Made by a program: the position numbers and the translations under genes. Positions 32,494-32,545 of a DNA stretch of 32,545 bases are shown here, one piece after another. The stretch is from positions 1 to 32,545 of the forward strand of contig NZ_JAEQMY010000050.1 in the NCBI RefSeq assembly GCF_016743775.1, given 5' to 3'. The notes under the pieces were generated by a model that worked only from the letters and a program-made list of their open reading frames with translations, was not told the origin of the DNA and did not search any database. Each line of letters begins with the position of its first letter. Position 1 is the first letter of the stretch. This DNA comes from Microvirga aerilata. GTDB lineage: Bacteria > Pseudomonadota > Alphaproteobacteria > Rhizobiales > Beijerinckiaceae.

Positions 32494-32545
32494 GGCAGGC
32501 CCGGCAATGACCTACTCTCCCGGGTCTTGAGACACAGTACCATCG
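32494..32545 (-). rRNA. 5S rRNA, 3' end (cut by window edge)
   Basis: The minus strand of the last 52 bases carries the 3' half of 5S rRNA, including GATGGTACTGTGTCTCAAG and the conserved GGGAGAGTAGGTC, ending in GGGCCTGCC. The rest, and presumably 23S and 16S, lie beyond the right edge. The exact 3' end is uncertain by a couple of bases. Confidence 0.93.

Overview
The window is GC-rich, with high-GC codon usage, Rhizobiales-style sugar-acid catabolic genes and IS110/IS481 elements. At the right edge, on the minus strand, a 5S rRNA end is followed by tRNA-fMet, which is the usual tail of an alphaproteobacterial rRNA operon. I infer a soil or plant-associated alphaproteobacterium (Hyphomicrobiales; Microvirga/Methylobacterium/Bosea-like). 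The exact genus cannot be read from the sequence.

Left third (1-9.6 kb): an accessory, insertion-rich zone. It holds an IS110-type transposase (352-1515, -), an AT-rich gap with one doubtful small ORF, and a large exoprotein gene (2091-4628, +) that joins a glycoside hydrolase, a beta-propeller phytase-like domain and a C-terminal RTX calcium-binding block. It also holds a decayed IS110 end (about 4728-4988), a family-2 glycosyltransferase (5040-6071, -) and a composite scar. In the scar, an IS481-like element flanked by CTAG has been split by an apparently intact IS110 element. The IS481 transposase is broken three ways: an amber codon, the IS insertion and a frameshift.

Right two thirds (9.6-32.2 kb): one catabolic locus that reads as an oxidative D-apiose/D-apionate pathway. 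It contains a Gfo/Idh/MocA dehydrogenase (ApsD type), a lactonase (ApnL type), an apionate oxidoisomerase (ApnO type), a DUF1537 kinase (OiaK type) and a RuBisCO-like protein (OiaT/OiaX type). Around them are a TRAP importer, two RbsABC-type sugar importers (one with an ATPase-permease fusion), an SDR, a D-threonine-aldolase-fold PLP enzyme and a NanR-like GntR regulator. Proposed flow: the ABC systems import the sugar and the TRAP system a sugar acid; ApsD oxidises apiose to the lactone; ApnL opens it; ApnO oxidises and rearranges apionate; OiaK phosphorylates; the RuBisCO-like protein breaks the C-C bond.

A shared motif, cTGGTATGATgA or close variants, precedes five transcription units: SDR/TRAP, apnL-ABC1-apsD, ABC2, gntR, and RLP-oiaK-apnO. 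It contains the GGTAT core expected for a NanR-like protein, so the whole locus looks like one regulon. The intergenic regions also carry unusual short repeats: an 11-bp-phased tandem array at 21268-21423, duplicated GGTAT-containing repeats at 27122-27167, and a 21-bp perfect inverted repeat at 9492-9537.
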